A stretch of DNA of 50,739 nucleotides from Aestuariivivens insulae. GTDB lineage: Bacteria; Bacteroidota; Bacteroidia; Flavobacteriales; Flavobacteriaceae. Below the pieces are notes generated by a model that was not told the DNA's origin, ran no database searches, and saw only the letters and a list, made by a program, of their open reading frames with translations. This document shows positions 1 to 11,500 of the stretch, in pieces. The stretch lies in the NCBI RefSeq assembly GCF_022662195.1, contig NZ_JAKMCS010000023.1:1-50739 (forward strand), written 5' to 3'. Position 1 is the first letter of the stretch, and every line of letters starts with the position of its first letter. Made by a program: the position numbers and the translations under genes.

Positions 1-2
1 CA

Positions 3-1280
3 CCATACGAGGTGAACTTCGACGGCGGTGGTTTTGCAGCACAGACCTCACCAGCGGTATACAATAACCTAATGGCCGGTACCTATAACTGGACGGTACG
101 TGATGCCAATAATTGTGAGATGTCAGGATCAGAGACGGTAGGTGAACCATCATTGTTAACCTGTGAAGCTTCAACAGGAGAGCTAATGTGTGAAGGATTA
201 CCAATTTCCTTAACAGTAGTGCCTGCAGGAGGAACACCACCTTATAGCATTAAATGGACCAGTACAGGTTCGGCGACCTATGACGATGATACAGCGACAA
301 GTACCATGGCTCATGGTGCGGTAATTGGGGAAGTATTCACTGCTACTGTAACCGATGCCAATGATTGCGAAACAACCTGTATGGTAACAGCTAACTTATA
401 TAATTGTGTACCAGAATGTGAAACAGCATTTGGTGTAGATACATATATTGAAAACGATTTGGTTTATGTAAATGATGGCCCAGAAGGCGTAAGCAGTTGT
501 TTCCGTAACGATGGCTTTAAACGTTGGGGTTGGGTGAATAAAATCACCGAATTTGGAGAGCATGAATTCGATTTATATGCAGGAGCAGGACGTTGTGATA
601 TAAGTAAGGGAGCCTATGCAGGTACAGTTACATTAAATTATGAAAATAATGGCATGGTAACGGTGACCTATGAAATGGCACAAGGTTATGTGTTGTCTGA
701 AGCCCATGTATATGTTGGTTGTGATCCATATCCAAAAACCAATAATGGGGAATATACAGTAGCTCCGGGACAATATAGCTTTAATGCAGGGGATTTAGGT
801 TATGTACAAACAACCTTTAGCACACCTCCAATTTCGGCTTCTGGTGATTTCTATTTCATTGCACATGCTGTAGTTTGTGCAACAGATATTCCACCGGGAC
901 TTTATCTTCCTGCGTCACCAATGGAAGGCGGAGAATTTGCACCACCTAGTGAATCATTTGTATATCCAGATTGTGAAGTCGATACTGGTGGATGGGGCAA
1001 AATTGAAGATAAAAAAGTTAGCTTTACAGCTTATCCAGTACCATTCGAAAATGAAGTTAATATAGGTTATAAGTTTGAATATGATACTGATGTGACAATT
1101 AATGTGTATGATATAAAAGGCGCATTAATTAGACAAGCTGAAAACACTAGCTATATTAAAGGTACTTACGATAGTACAAAAATAGATTTATCTTATACAG
1201 ATGATCAAATGTACTTTGTACGAGTGACTACCAAAGAAGGTACATTAGTTAAGAAAATTGTATCTTCAACGGAACAGTAA
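3..1280 (+). CDS. C-terminal part of an SprB-repeat surface adhesin with T9SS sorting domain (5' truncated)
   Basis: The reading frame is open to the left edge, so this is the end of a larger gene; the apparent GTG at 12 lies inside a repeat and is not the start. The first ~130 residues hold two SprB-type repeats, seen as the recurring pattern GTYNWTVRDANNC and VTDANDCETTC after a GGTPPYSIKW-like strand. A Cys-containing module of about 190 residues follows. The last ~80 residues (from FTAYPVPFENEVNIGYKF, ending LVKKIVSS) form a type A sorting domain that sends the protein through the type IX secretion system to the cell surface. SprB-repeat proteins act as gliding or attachment adhesins in flavobacteria; that role is inferred here. 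A strong terminator follows the stop codon. Confidence 0.85.
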   Translation, partial: PYEVNFDGGGFAAQTSPAVYNNLMAGTYNWTVRDANNCEMSGSETVGEPSLLTCEASTGELMCEGLPISLTVVPAGGTPPYSIKWTSTGSATYDDDTATSTMAHGAVIGEVFTATVTDANDCETTCMVTANLYNCVPECETAFGVDTYIENDLVYVNDGPEGVSSCFRNDGFKRWGWVNKITEFGEHEFDLYAGAGRCDISKGAYAGTVTLNYENNGMVTVTYEMAQGYVLSEAHVYVGCDPYPKTNNGEYTVAPGQYSFNAGDLGYVQTTFSTPPISASGDFYFIAHAVVCATDIPPGLYLPASPMEGGEFAPPSESFVYPDCEVDTGGWGKIEDKKVSFTAYPVPFENEVNIGYKFEYDTDVTINVYDIKGALIRQAENTSYIKGTYDSTKIDLSYTDDQMYFVRVTTKEGTLVKKIVSSTEQ

Positions 1281-1314
1281 AGTAATAACCTAACTTAAAA
1301 TAATTTTATAAAGC

Positions 1315-1347
1315 AAAAGGGAGCAACTTAATAGTTGCTCCCTTTTT
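1315..1347 (+). terminator. Rho-independent terminator of the SprB-repeat gene
   Basis: A 14-bp perfect stem (arms 1315-1328 and 1333-1346) closes a TAAT tetraloop. The core is GGGAGCAAC paired with GTTGCTCCC, followed by a T-rich run. It lies about 35 bp after the stop codon of the adhesin gene. Confidence 0.85.
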
Positions 1348-1375
1348 ATTATTATTTAGCGCGAATAATGATTAA

Positions 1376-1560
1376 GAGTCCTTTAATGTCTCTTCGAGTG
1401 AAAATCTGGAAGAATTTAGTATCGAGAAGTACTTTTAGTGGGGAATTTATTTGCCTGCCTGTCGGCAAACAGGTTTTCGATACATACCGACAGTAAACGT
1501 CGGCACACTCAAACTGACATAAATTCCTTATCCATTATTCTCGTTATGTCGTAATGTAAT
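1376..1560. repeat. Degenerate intergenic repeat region with small hairpins
   Basis: No gene is visible here. The stretch holds short inverted repeats (CCTGT/ACAGG at 1458-1473 and CCGAC/GTCGG at 1487-1503) and fragments such as TTCGAGTG, ATCGAGAAGTAC and ACTCAAACTGACA. These resemble short dispersed intergenic repeats I recall from flavobacterial genomes. It separates two convergent transcription units. Confidence 0.4.
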
Positions 1561-1563
1561 GGT

Positions 1564-2949
1564 TTAAAGTTTAACAAACTTTAGTGATGTTTTACTGTTT
1601 TCAAAATGGATCACATAAATACCGGTATTTAGAAAAGAAACATCTAAAGCACTGTTGCTACTGTTAATCAATTGAGAGCTTAGAACTTTTTTGCCTATTA
1701 AATTATAAACAGAGACTTTATATTCTTTATTTTGAATGTTTTTAAAGTTCAACACATTTGAAGTAGGATTTGGATATATGCTTACGCTGTTTATTTCAAG
1801 GTCATTAACACTTAAGGAAGGTGCATAGGTATTGTTTTCAAACCAATTTAAATGGTTCTCAGTTCCAGAAATACTGGCCATATCTAAATCACCATCGTTA
1901 TCGAAATCATTAACGGTGAAGGCCGTGATATCATTTTGTGTATTGTCTACAACCGTCTCACTAGAAGGGTTGGAGTTTTTGTACCATGTGGTTTCGTCGG
2001 TTGTAGCTGTACTTGAATAGCCCACTACCACATCATTTTGTGAATCGTCATCAAAATCGGATACCATGACGGCCGTTGGATAGATGTTAGACGTAGAAAA
2101 TACGGTTTCGGTAAAGGAGCCATTGGACTCTTTCTTGTACCAGGCCGTGGTTGTATATAAATCGGATTTTATAATGTCCAAATCTCCAGCATTGTCAACA
2201 TCAGCAAACGAAATATCATTAATATAATAATTCCCATTGGCAATAATGTTAGGGTCAATTGTAAATGTAGGGGAGCTGGTTTGTGACAAATTGTTGTTAT
2301 AGATCCTGGCAGCATGGAGCTTCCCGTATGCAATAACGATATCCAAGTCACCATCATGGTCGTAATCGGCCAGATCAAAGTCTCGTGGCCCAGATAGGGC
2401 TGTATCACTTATCGTGTTAGCACTTCCAAAATTACCGGATCCATCGTTTGAATACCAAGCCACTAGGTCTGAAGCATAGGCTGAGACTACAACATCAATA
2501 GTATTGTTGCCATCAATATCGCCTACTTTTACAGAAAAGGCTTCTAACAATCCACTTGCAATCAATTTTTCGCCACTAAAATTACCATTACCGTCGTTTT
2601 TAAACCAAACCGCTTTTCCAAAGGAATTAGAAGTGGCAATAACATCATTCTTAGAGTCGTTGTCTACATCTGCAATGGTAATACCAGTTACTTTAGTTAG
2701 ATTGGAAGCAATAAGTGTTTGGGAAGAGAAAGTCCCATTTTTATTGTTCTTGTACCATTCAACAGTATTACCACTATAGGTTCCAATAACAATATCCGCA
2801 TATCCATCATTGTTAAGGTCACCAGAATCAATTACCCTGGGGTATGCTCCTGTGTTTGTACTAATGTTTTGCTTGGCTCCAAAAGGCGATTGGCTAAAAA
2901 TAAAGCAGGTAAATAAAAGGCTGGTTAGACTAAGTATCAATTTCTTCAT
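1564..2949 (-). CDS. Secreted FG-GAP/VCBS repeat protein with T9SS sorting domain (short paralogue)
   Basis: A 461-aa secreted protein. The start at 2949 gives a clean signal peptide (MKKLILSLTSLLFTCFIFSQ); an upstream ATG at 2970 would add seven residues in front of it. About 350 residues follow with repeated FG-GAP/VCBS units (DLNNDGYADIVIG, DYDHDGDLDIVIA, DFDNDGDLDMAS), whose DxDxDG loops bind calcium in beta-propeller blades. The end (VSIYPNPTSNVLNF to SLKFVKL) is a type A sorting domain. It is a close paralogue of the neighbouring gene at 3133-5568: the propeller halves are nearly identical, but this copy lacks that gene's TSP3 modules. The ligand is unknown; a role in adhesion or polymer binding is inference. 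Confidence 0.85.
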   Translation of the reverse strand: MKKLILSLTSLLFTCFIFSQSPFGAKQNISTNTGAYPRVIDSGDLNNDGYADIVIGTYSGNTVEWYKNNKNGTFSSQTLIASNLTKVTGITIADVDNDSKNDVIATSNSFGKAVWFKNDGNGNFSGEKLIASGLLEAFSVKVGDIDGNNTIDVVVSAYASDLVAWYSNDGSGNFGSANTISDTALSGPRDFDLADYDHDGDLDIVIAYGKLHAARIYNNNLSQTSSPTFTIDPNIIANGNYYINDISFADVDNAGDLDIIKSDLYTTTAWYKKESNGSFTETVFSTSNIYPTAVMVSDFDDDSQNDVVVGYSSTATTDETTWYKNSNPSSETVVDNTQNDITAFTVNDFDNDGDLDMASISGTENHLNWFENNTYAPSLSVNDLEINSVSIYPNPTSNVLNFKNIQNKEYKVSVYNLIGKKVLSSQLINSSNSALDVSFLNTGIYVIHFENSKTSLKFVKL

Positions 2950-3132
2950 AACATGCATCATTAAGTTCATTGTAAATTTAATATAAAAAAGTCGTTTTAT
3001 CTGATTTTTAAGCCTTTAGTCGATGAAAAACATAATATTTTATGATATTCGAAGGAAAAAATATACATTTTTTAATTGTTTCAGACTCAATTAGGCCTAT
3101 ATTGGCAAATTAAAATTAATTTATAGCTTAAC

Positions 3133-5568
3133 TTATTTGATTACAATACGTTGCGTTTTTAATGCCTGTCCACTGTTATCAACTAGTTGTAATACATAGA
3201 AGCCTTTGGCAATTCCATCAAGATTGATGCTAGCTGTATTTGAGGTGGATAAATTCAAATGACTTTTATAAACCAATTGACCTGTGAGGCTATAAAGTAA
3301 AGCTTCTGCATTTGTATTGAACCTGGTATTCACATTAATATACAAGTATTGGGATACCGGATTAGGATAAATTTTAAATGCTTCATTAGAAGTTCCGTTA
3401 ATATTTTCTTCCGGAGCTATTGCTACTTTTTGATTTGATCCGCTTTTAGATGAAGGGGTAGATGTAGTACAATAGGTTACAGCACTCAGATCAATAGCCA
3501 TCTTGGCACTGGTATTTCCGTTTAAGCCATCGTAGAGTTTTACAGTAACGCTTAAAGTCCCATCTGGTAGGTTAATAGAAACGGAATTAACACTGGAACC
3601 ACTATAAGAGCCATATAAAATTGTACTTCCAGAAGTGTTAACATAGTTTACATCTACTTTTTCGATGTACTTACCACTAGGTTTACCTTTTAGTTTATCT
3701 CCAATATTACTTATTTCAAAAGAAATATTTTGACTATTGCTGGGCAAATTCAAAGTAGTGTTGGAAGCCCCAGTTCCAGAATGGGAAAGCGGATTAGTAT
3801 TAAAACTCAGTATTTGTCCCTCGCATGGGGTTTCACATCCGTCGGGAATGCCATTACCATTAGTATCAATGGTATCATCAAATCCTGGGCATTGATCATT
3901 GTCATCACAAACACCATCACCATCACTATCTGGACAAGCTATGGTATTTGAACAAAATGTTATAGTCCCTAAATTAACACTTAACGTTGTATTTGAATTA
4001 CCATCATAACCATCAAATAAACTAACACTTACAGATGCTACCGATCCAGTAATATTAATGTTGACAGCATTCAAACTAGCACCACTGTATGTCCCTTCAG
4101 TTATAGTAGCACCTGAACCATCAACATAAGTAACAGTTATTTTTTCTATATATTTAGTACTTTCTTTTCCTTTAGTTTTTTCGTCAAGCCCACTTATGGA
4201 AAAAGAGACATCTTGGCTGTTTAAAGGAAACGTTTTATTAATATTTTTTGATCCTGAACCAGAATGGGTTAAAGTACTGGTCATGAAATTTGTGGTCTGT
4301 ACGGTGCAGGGTTCGGTAGTGTCTTCACACCCATCAGGAATACCATTACCATTAAGATCAATATTGTCATCAAACCCAGGACATATATCATCAGGGTCAC
4401 ATACACCATCGCCATCAGAATCAGCTAAACATCCAACGGCACCATCAGCTAGGTTTTCAAACCAATTCAAATGGTTTTCACCAGAAGCAATACTGGCCAT
4501 ATCCAAATCACCGTCATTGTCAAAGTCATTAACGGTAAAAGCAGAGATGTCATTTTGTGTATTATCTACAACGGTCTCTCCAGAGGGGGTGGCGTTTTTG
4601 TACCATGTGATTTCGTCACTGGTGGATGTACTGGAATAGCCCACCACAACATCATTTTGGGAATCGCCATTAAAATCGGAAACCATAACGGCTGTGGGAT
4701 AGGTATTCGACGTAGAGAATATGGTTTCGGTAAAGGTGCCATCAGATTCTTTTTTATACCATGCTGTAGATGTATATAAATCGGTCTTTATAACATCCAA
4801 ATACCCACTGTTATCAACATTACCAAACGAAATATCATTGATATAATAATTTCCGATAGCTATATAATTCGTTTCACCAGTGAAGGTTGGGGAGCTGGTT
4901 TGTGACAAATTGTTGTTATAGATTCTGGCGGCATGCAGCTTTCCGTATGCAATAACAATATCCAGATCGCCATCATGGTCGTAATCGGCCAGGTCAAAAT
5001 CCCGTGGCCCAGATAGGGCTATATTACTTATCGTGTTGGCACTTCCAAAACTACCCGATCCATTGTTTGAATACCAAGCTACAAGGTCTGAGGCATAGGC
5101 TGAGACCACAACATCTATGGTATTGTTACCATCAATATCTCCCGCTTTTACAGAAAAAGCTTCCAATAATCCACTAGCAATCAATTTTTCTCCACTAAAA
5201 TTGCCATTACCGTCGTTTTTAAACCAAACCGCTTTTCCAAAGGAATTAGAAGTGGCAATAACATCATTGAAGGAATCGTTGTCTAAGTCTGCAATGGTAA
5301 TTCCTGTTACTTTTGTTAGATTGGAAGCAATAAGTGTTTGGGCAGAAAAAGTCCCATTTTTATTGTTCTTGTACCATTCAACAGTATTACCCGTGTAGGT
5401 GCCTATAACAATATCCGCATATCCGTCATTGTTAAGGTCTCCAGATTCAATTACCCTAGGGTAAGCTCCTGTGTTTGTGGTAATGTTTTGTTTGGGCCCA
5501 AAAGGCGATTGTCCATAGGTTAAACAAGACAATAGAATTCCTGTGGCTACTAGTAATAATTTTTTCAT
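3133..5568 (-). CDS. Secreted FG-GAP/VCBS protein with duplicated TSP3 modules and T9SS sorting domain (long paralogue)
   Basis: 811 aa. A signal peptide (MKKLLLVATGILLSCLTYGQ) precedes an FG-GAP/VCBS propeller of about 350 residues, nearly identical to that of the adjacent gene. Two copies of a module then follow. Each has a thrombospondin type 3-like calcium loop (DSDGDGVCDPDDICPGFDD, then DTNGNGIPDGC) and a beta-rich domain of ~125 residues with the matching phrases KGKxSxKYIEK and SLFDGYDGNSNT / KLYDGLNGNTS. The last ~75 residues (FKIYPNPVSQYLYI to TQRIVIK) form the T9SS sorting domain. The pair most likely arose by tandem duplication, after which the C-terminal part diverged. Cell-surface or secreted location is predicted; the partner is unknown. 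Confidence 0.87.
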   Translation of the reverse strand: MKKLLLVATGILLSCLTYGQSPFGPKQNITTNTGAYPRVIESGDLNNDGYADIVIGTYTGNTVEWYKNNKNGTFSAQTLIASNLTKVTGITIADLDNDSFNDVIATSNSFGKAVWFKNDGNGNFSGEKLIASGLLEAFSVKAGDIDGNNTIDVVVSAYASDLVAWYSNNGSGSFGSANTISNIALSGPRDFDLADYDHDGDLDIVIAYGKLHAARIYNNNLSQTSSPTFTGETNYIAIGNYYINDISFGNVDNSGYLDVIKTDLYTSTAWYKKESDGTFTETIFSTSNTYPTAVMVSDFNGDSQNDVVVGYSSTSTSDEITWYKNATPSGETVVDNTQNDISAFTVNDFDNDGDLDMASIASGENHLNWFENLADGAVGCLADSDGDGVCDPDDICPGFDDNIDLNGNGIPDGCEDTTEPCTVQTTNFMTSTLTHSGSGSKNINKTFPLNSQDVSFSISGLDEKTKGKESTKYIEKITVTYVDGSGATITEGTYSGASLNAVNINITGSVASVSVSLFDGYDGNSNTTLSVNLGTITFCSNTIACPDSDGDGVCDDNDQCPGFDDTIDTNGNGIPDGCETPCEGQILSFNTNPLSHSGTGASNTTLNLPSNSQNISFEISNIGDKLKGKPSGKYIEKVDVNYVNTSGSTILYGSYSGSSVNSVSINLPDGTLSVTVKLYDGLNGNTSAKMAIDLSAVTYCTTSTPSSKSGSNQKVAIAPEENINGTSNEAFKIYPNPVSQYLYINVNTRFNTNAEALLYSLTGQLVYKSHLNLSTSNTASINLDGIAKGFYVLQLVDNSGQALKTQRIVIK

Positions 5569-6073
5569 GACTATTTTAGGTTAAGCTTGGGAAGATAAAT
5601 GTATCAAAAAATACACTTAAACGTATTTTTGAGTCTTTTAATCGACTAAATACAGTTTATTTTATGAAATCTATAAGAATAAACCTATGGTAATTTGATA
5701 ATTGCTATTAATCAGTCCCCAATAATTTTTCATTAAATACGTTGAAATCAGCTGTTTAGATGTCAACTTAAAAAACATATTTCGCGCAAAAGTAAATTTT
5801 ATTTTGAGCTTTGGATGTTAAAAACTCAAAACTTATTAACATTTAGAGTGTTGATAATCAATTTTTTATGTTAAAATTGTGTTTTGTAAGTAAACAAATA
5901 ATTGGGGTGTAATGGTTTTATCACTTTCTCTGATAAAACTTGTGACAAATTAAAAATAGCTTTTCAATTTAGTTTACAGCAGGTTATCAAGTTTTTTTGC
6001 CTTATATCTACAATACCAGAGTTTCAGGTAATTATGTAATATATTTAGTAGTAATAACTTAACCCTCATTAAA
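5569..6073. other. Intergenic region between divergent T9SS cargo genes
   Basis: About 505 bp, strongly A+T-rich and without a plausible ORF. It must carry the promoters of the two divergent genes. I see no clear TTTG-N19-TAnnTTTG pair, only weak matches such as TATATTTA shortly before the plus-strand gene. No repeat or RNA was recognised. Confidence 0.5.
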
Positions 6074-8314
6074 ATGAAAAATATCTACTGTTTTATTTTA
6101 CTGTTATTCCTTGTAAATAGTTTATCGTCACAAAATTGTAATAGTATTATATTACATGAAACCTATATGGCAGGGAATTCTGGTTATGAGGAGGAAATAA
6201 CAAATACAATAGTCCCTGGAGAGTACATTACAATTACAGATATATTTACCAATAATTATACATTTACCTCTTATTTGGGGAGCACCCATGACTATATTAC
6301 CATTAGAAAGACCTCAGACGATACTATTATTGCAGAAGGGACATCGCCTTTAAACTATACTTTTCAAGCAGGGGACATTCCAGATAATAGTATTAAATTA
6401 ATTATTCATTTGGATAGTACCTGTGACGATACCGATAATGGTAACCATACCATTACGTTATTGAACGAAACGAACTTACCAACCTGTTTTGTACCCGAAA
6501 ATTTAAAGGTGACTTATTTGTCCAATCAACGATTGGATTTTACATGGGATGCTCCAAGTACAGGATCGGCTCCAGTAGGCTATGAATGGGAAATAGGGTT
6601 GCCAAGTTTTGTGCCCGGAACGAATGCAGAGGAAGTAAAAGGGACGACAACTGGGACTAGTGCAAGCTCTGGGGATGTTTTAGATCCAAATACAGATTAT
6701 GAGGTCGCTATACGTTCGGATTGTGGATCGGGAGATTATAGCATTTGGTATATAACGCCATCTTTAAAAACATTGCCAGAAGATGCCAATCCACCACAGA
6801 ACGATCTCTGTAGTGGTGCGACCATTCTAATTCAGGAAACGGGCATAGCAGATACTTCTTTGGCAACGGTAGTTAACGGATCGGTATATGGCGGAGCAGA
6901 AACCAATTTTTCTGGAGAAAACTGTGATGGCAATACTGTGGATAACGCCAGGGATGATGTGTGGTATAGTTTTATTGCCCAAACCAGTGATATAAATATC
7001 GAATTAATACCGGACTTTAATGGGATTTTAACCTTGTTTTCTGGTGATTGTAATACCTTGGTAGATATTGCCTGTAGTGATGCTAATGGGGGATTGGTGC
7101 CTAGGGACGAATCTATTTACTATAGCAACCTAACTGTTGGGGATACCTATTACTTTAGGATCTATTACCAAGGGTTTTCTACTCCTAATCCTAATTTTGA
7201 ATTCAAGTTATGGTCTTCACAATCTATAACCGATGAAGATGGAGATGGCTATGCAACAAACGGAGGGGACTGTGATGATTCAAATGCTAATTTAAACCCA
7301 GAGACAGTATGGTATTTGGATGCCGATAGCGACAATTATGCTATATCTACAGTAGTTCAGTGCAATAGTCCGGGTATCGGATATACTACAGATGTTTTAC
7401 CGGTAACCGATTGTAATGATAACGAACCAGATTCATATCCAGGGAATACAGAAATATGTGATGGTATTGATAACGATTGTGATGGATTGATGGATGATGA
7501 TGACGATAGCATAACGGGGCTGAACACTTATTATCGTGATAACGATTTGGATGGGTTTGGAGATGCAAGCAATGCTATTCAAGCATGCTCGGCACCTATG
7601 GGATATGTAGTAGATGGTACCGATTGCAATGACGACGAATCAGACTCGTACCCAGGGAATACAGAAATATGTGATGGTATTGATAATGATTGTGATGGGT
7701 TGGTCGATGATGATGACAATGGTATAACAGGGCAGAACACTTATTATCGTGATAACGATTCCGATAGTTTTGGAGATGCGAATAATGCTGTTCAAGCATG
7801 TTCGCAACCAACTGGTTATGTCTCGAATGATACCGATTGTAATGATATGGAGCCTAATAGCTTTCCTGGAGCCACGGAAATTTGTGATGGAATGGATAAC
7901 GACTGTGATGGAGAAGTGGACGAAGGATTTACCGATTCCGACAATGATGGTGTGGCAGATTGTGTCGACAATTGTCCAAACCATAGCAATCCAGGGCAAG
8001 AAGATGCGGATGATAATGGTATAGGGGATGCCTGTGAAGGCTTATCGGTGGAAGATTTATACTTAAAAGATGTGCGGGTTGAACCAAACCCTTTCGATTC
8101 CAATATAAGGGTGCATTTGCCACAGAATTATGAAAATATAAAAATTGGGATAGCACTCTTCGATTTAAATGGCAGGGTGATTTACAGCGATTATCAAACC
8201 AGTCAAAACGCTACCCTTGCCATTGATTCGCTTTCGCAACTACAAAACGGGATTTATTTACTAAAAATTTACAACCATATAGGGGTTGTTGTGAAGCAGG
8301 TGATTAAGCTATAA
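6074..8314 (+). CDS. Secreted MopE/TSP3-type metal-binding-repeat protein with fibronectin III domain and T9SS sorting domain
   Basis: 746 aa. Signal peptide ~1-20 (FILLLFLVNSLSSQ). A beta domain (residues ~21-135) is followed by a fibronectin III-like domain (~140-235, with LDFTWDAPSTGSAPVGYEWE and YEVAIRSDCGSGDYS) and a PPC/jelly-roll-like domain (~245-385, with DDVWYSF and DTYYFRIYYQGF). Three repeats then carry the MopE copper-binding-type signature DCND...EICDGIDNDCDG, alternating with YYRDNDLDGFGDA calcium-type loops, and a TSP3 stretch (DSDNDGVADCVDNCP) follows. The last ~80 residues are the T9SS sorting domain (VRVEPNPFDSNI to KQVIKL). It is a paralogue of the giant protein that follows. 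Metal binding and surface location are inferred from the motifs. Confidence 0.87.
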   Translation: MKNIYCFILLLFLVNSLSSQNCNSIILHETYMAGNSGYEEEITNTIVPGEYITITDIFTNNYTFTSYLGSTHDYITIRKTSDDTIIAEGTSPLNYTFQAGDIPDNSIKLIIHLDSTCDDTDNGNHTITLLNETNLPTCFVPENLKVTYLSNQRLDFTWDAPSTGSAPVGYEWEIGLPSFVPGTNAEEVKGTTTGTSASSGDVLDPNTDYEVAIRSDCGSGDYSIWYITPSLKTLPEDANPPQNDLCSGATILIQETGIADTSLATVVNGSVYGGAETNFSGENCDGNTVDNARDDVWYSFIAQTSDINIELIPDFNGILTLFSGDCNTLVDIACSDANGGLVPRDESIYYSNLTVGDTYYFRIYYQGFSTPNPNFEFKLWSSQSITDEDGDGYATNGGDCDDSNANLNPETVWYLDADSDNYAISTVVQCNSPGIGYTTDVLPVTDCNDNEPDSYPGNTEICDGIDNDCDGLMDDDDDSITGLNTYYRDNDLDGFGDASNAIQACSAPMGYVVDGTDCNDDESDSYPGNTEICDGIDNDCDGLVDDDDNGITGQNTYYRDNDSDSFGDANNAVQACSQPTGYVSNDTDCNDMEPNSFPGATEICDGMDNDCDGEVDEGFTDSDNDGVADCVDNCPNHSNPGQEDADDNGIGDACEGLSVEDLYLKDVRVEPNPFDSNIRVHLPQNYENIKIGIALFDLNGRVIYSDYQTSQNATLAIDSLSQLQNGIYLLKIYNHIGVVVKQVIKL

Positions 8315-8583
8315 AAGGTTAGATTTTTAATGATAAATTATAAAATGCATTTCCATACTATTTATATGATTTTCAAAACAATAAAATAATAAGTATCTAG
8401 TTTTTTATTTCTTTTTGTCGATGTTTTATGCGCTTTGTCTGTTTTATATGATGTTGTAATAAATAATAAATAAATTTAAGATAGCCTCTCGTCATTTATG
8501 GAATTAGCCTAACCTTGTTGAATTTTCAATACTATAGCTCTCCCGAGAAATAGCAATAGTTTTATGAATTCAAAAAGGATGGC

Positions 8584-11500
8584 ATGAATAAAATTGCATT
8601 CATTGGTCTTGTATTAGTTTCGCTATGGTCCCATGCTCAAAATTGTGATAGTAATACCAATATAGGTAGCTTTGAAGCTCAGAACACGGGAGATACAGAG
8701 CAAATAACCAGTACCATATACGCAGGGGAATATATAACAGTAACCAACATACTTCCAGCAGAGTATACCTTTACCTCCAATTACCTTGGTAGTACTGACT
8801 ATATAACCATAAGGAATGATGATGGAAGCACGGTTTTGGTAGAAGGAGATTCCCCATTAAACTATACCTTCCAATCAAGCGATATCCCAACGGGTGAAAT
8901 TCGGGTGATAATACATTTGAGCAATAGTTGTGATAGCGACAGTAATACCCATACGGTTAATTTACTGAAAGTGCCTACCTGTTATAAGCCTGAAAATCCA
9001 AAGGTAGATTATTTATCGAATAAACAATTGGACTTTCATTGGGATGCTCCAAGCTCGGGTCCCATACCTTTAGATTATGATTGGGAAATTGGCCTTTCGG
9101 GATTTACTCCTGGCACAGGTAACCATATTGTAAATGGTTCAACGGGAGGCGCAACAACTGCGTCATCTGGAGAAAATGCGCTTACGACTAGTACAGCTTA
9201 TCAAGTTGCGATTCGTTCCAATTGCGGGTCTGGTGATTACAGTGTTTGGTTAGTAACAGGAACCATTACAACCCTATCAAGCGATCCTCCTACTAACGAT
9301 TATTGCAGTGGGGCTATATCGGTCATCCAAGAAACAGGTAAGGCAGATGCAGCTTCAGCCACTGGAATTGTTGGATCTGTTTTAGGAGGAGCGGGAACCA
9401 ACCAGGATGCCGAAATCTGTGATACCAATAGTGCCAATGCACGAGACGATGTATGGTATTCATTTTTGGCCCAAGCCACAGAGGTAACAATTACTTTAGA
9501 GCCCATGTTCAATGGTCGCTTGAGCCTGTTCTCTGGCGATTGCAATGCATTAACCCTACTGGATTGCAGCGATGCCAATGGCGGGCTTGCACCAACTACA
9601 GAAGAAATGACCTATAGTGGTTTTGTAATAGGAACTACCTATTATTTTAGGGTGTACTCACAGGGGTTTTCAGCTTCCAATCCAAATTTTACATTGAAAC
9701 TGTGGTCAACAGCCGTAACTACAGATGGCGATATGGACGGTTATAGTGACGAAGTAGATTGTGATGATACCGAGTCTATGGTATATCCGGGAGCCCCCGA
9801 ACTCTGCGATGGGCTGGATAACGACTGTGATGGGGTAGTGCCAAGTGATGAAATCGATAATGATGGGGATAGTTATTCAGAATGTGAAGGAGACTGTGAC
9901 GACACAGACGACACTGTCTATCCCAATGCGCCCGAACTGTGTGACAATAAGGATAACGATTGTGCCAATGGCGTGGACGATGGCCTGGTGTTCGAGGACT
10001 ATTATACCGATGCCGACGGCGATGGTTATGGGGACGCTACGGATGCACCGGAGAGTTCATGTAGTGTCGTTTCTGGAAAGGTGACCAATAATTTGGACTG
10101 TGATGATGGTAATGCCAATATTAACCCCGGGGCCACGGAAGTAGCGGGCAATGATATAGACGAGGATTGCGACGGCAGTTACCTTCGTTACGTTGATGCC
10201 GATGGTGATGGCTATGGCTCCACCACAACGGTCTCTTCCTCTATGGCCACACCCGATACGGGAGAATCCAATGACGGCACGGACTGTGATGACACCAACG
10301 TAAACATTAATCCAGGAGCCACGGAAGTAGCGGGGAACGATATAGACGAGGACTGCGACGGCAGTTACTTAAGGTACGTTGATAACGATGGCGATGGCTA
10401 TGGCTCCACCACGACGGTCTCTTCCTCTACGGCCACACCAGATACGGGAGAATCCAATATCAGTTCGGACTGCGATGACGGAAATGCCAATATTAACCCC
10501 GGAGCCAAGGAAGTAGCGGGCAACGATATAGACGAGGATTGCGACGGCAGTTACCTCAGGTACGTTGATGCCGACGGCGATGGCTATGGCTCCACCACAA
10601 CGGTCTCTTCCTCTACGGCCACGCCAGATACGGGAGAATCCAATGACAGCACAGACTGCGATGACACTAACTTAAACATTAATCCAGGAGCCACGGAAGT
10701 AGCGGGCAATGATATAGACGAGGATTGCGACGGCAGTTACTTAAGGTACGTTGATAACGATGGAGATGGCTATGGCTCCACCACAACGGTCTCTTCCTCT
10801 ACGGACACACCAGATACGGGAGAATCCAATGAAAGCACAGACTGCGATGACACTAACGTAAACATTAATCCAGGAGCCACGGAAGTAGCGGGGAACGATA
10901 TAGACGAGGACTGCGATGGCAGTTACTTAAGGTACGTTGATAACGATGGAGATGGCTATGGCTCCACCACAACGGTCTCTTCCTCTACGGACACACCAGA
11001 TACGGGAGAATCCAATGAAAGCACAGACTGCGATGACACTAACGTAAACATTAATCCAGGAGCCACGGAAGTAGCGGGGAACGATATAGACGAGGACTGC
11101 GATGGCAGTTACTTAAGGTACGTTGATAACGATGGAGATGGCTATGGCTCCACCACAACGGTCTCTTCCTCTACGGACACACCAGATACGGGAGAATCCA
11201 ATGACAATACGGACTGTGATGACGGAAATGCCAATATCAATCCAGGGGCCACGGAAGTAGCGGGCAACGATATTGACGAGGACTGCGACGGCAGTTACCT
11301 CAGGTACGTTGATGCCGATGGCGATGGCTATGGCTCCACCACAACGGTCTCTTCCTCTACGGCCACACCAGATACGGGAGAATCCAATGACAGCACGGAC
11401 TGTGATGACACCAACGTAAACATCAACCCAGGAGCCACGGAAGTAGCGGGGAACGATATAGACGAGGACTGCGATGGCAGTTACCTCAGGTACGTTGATA

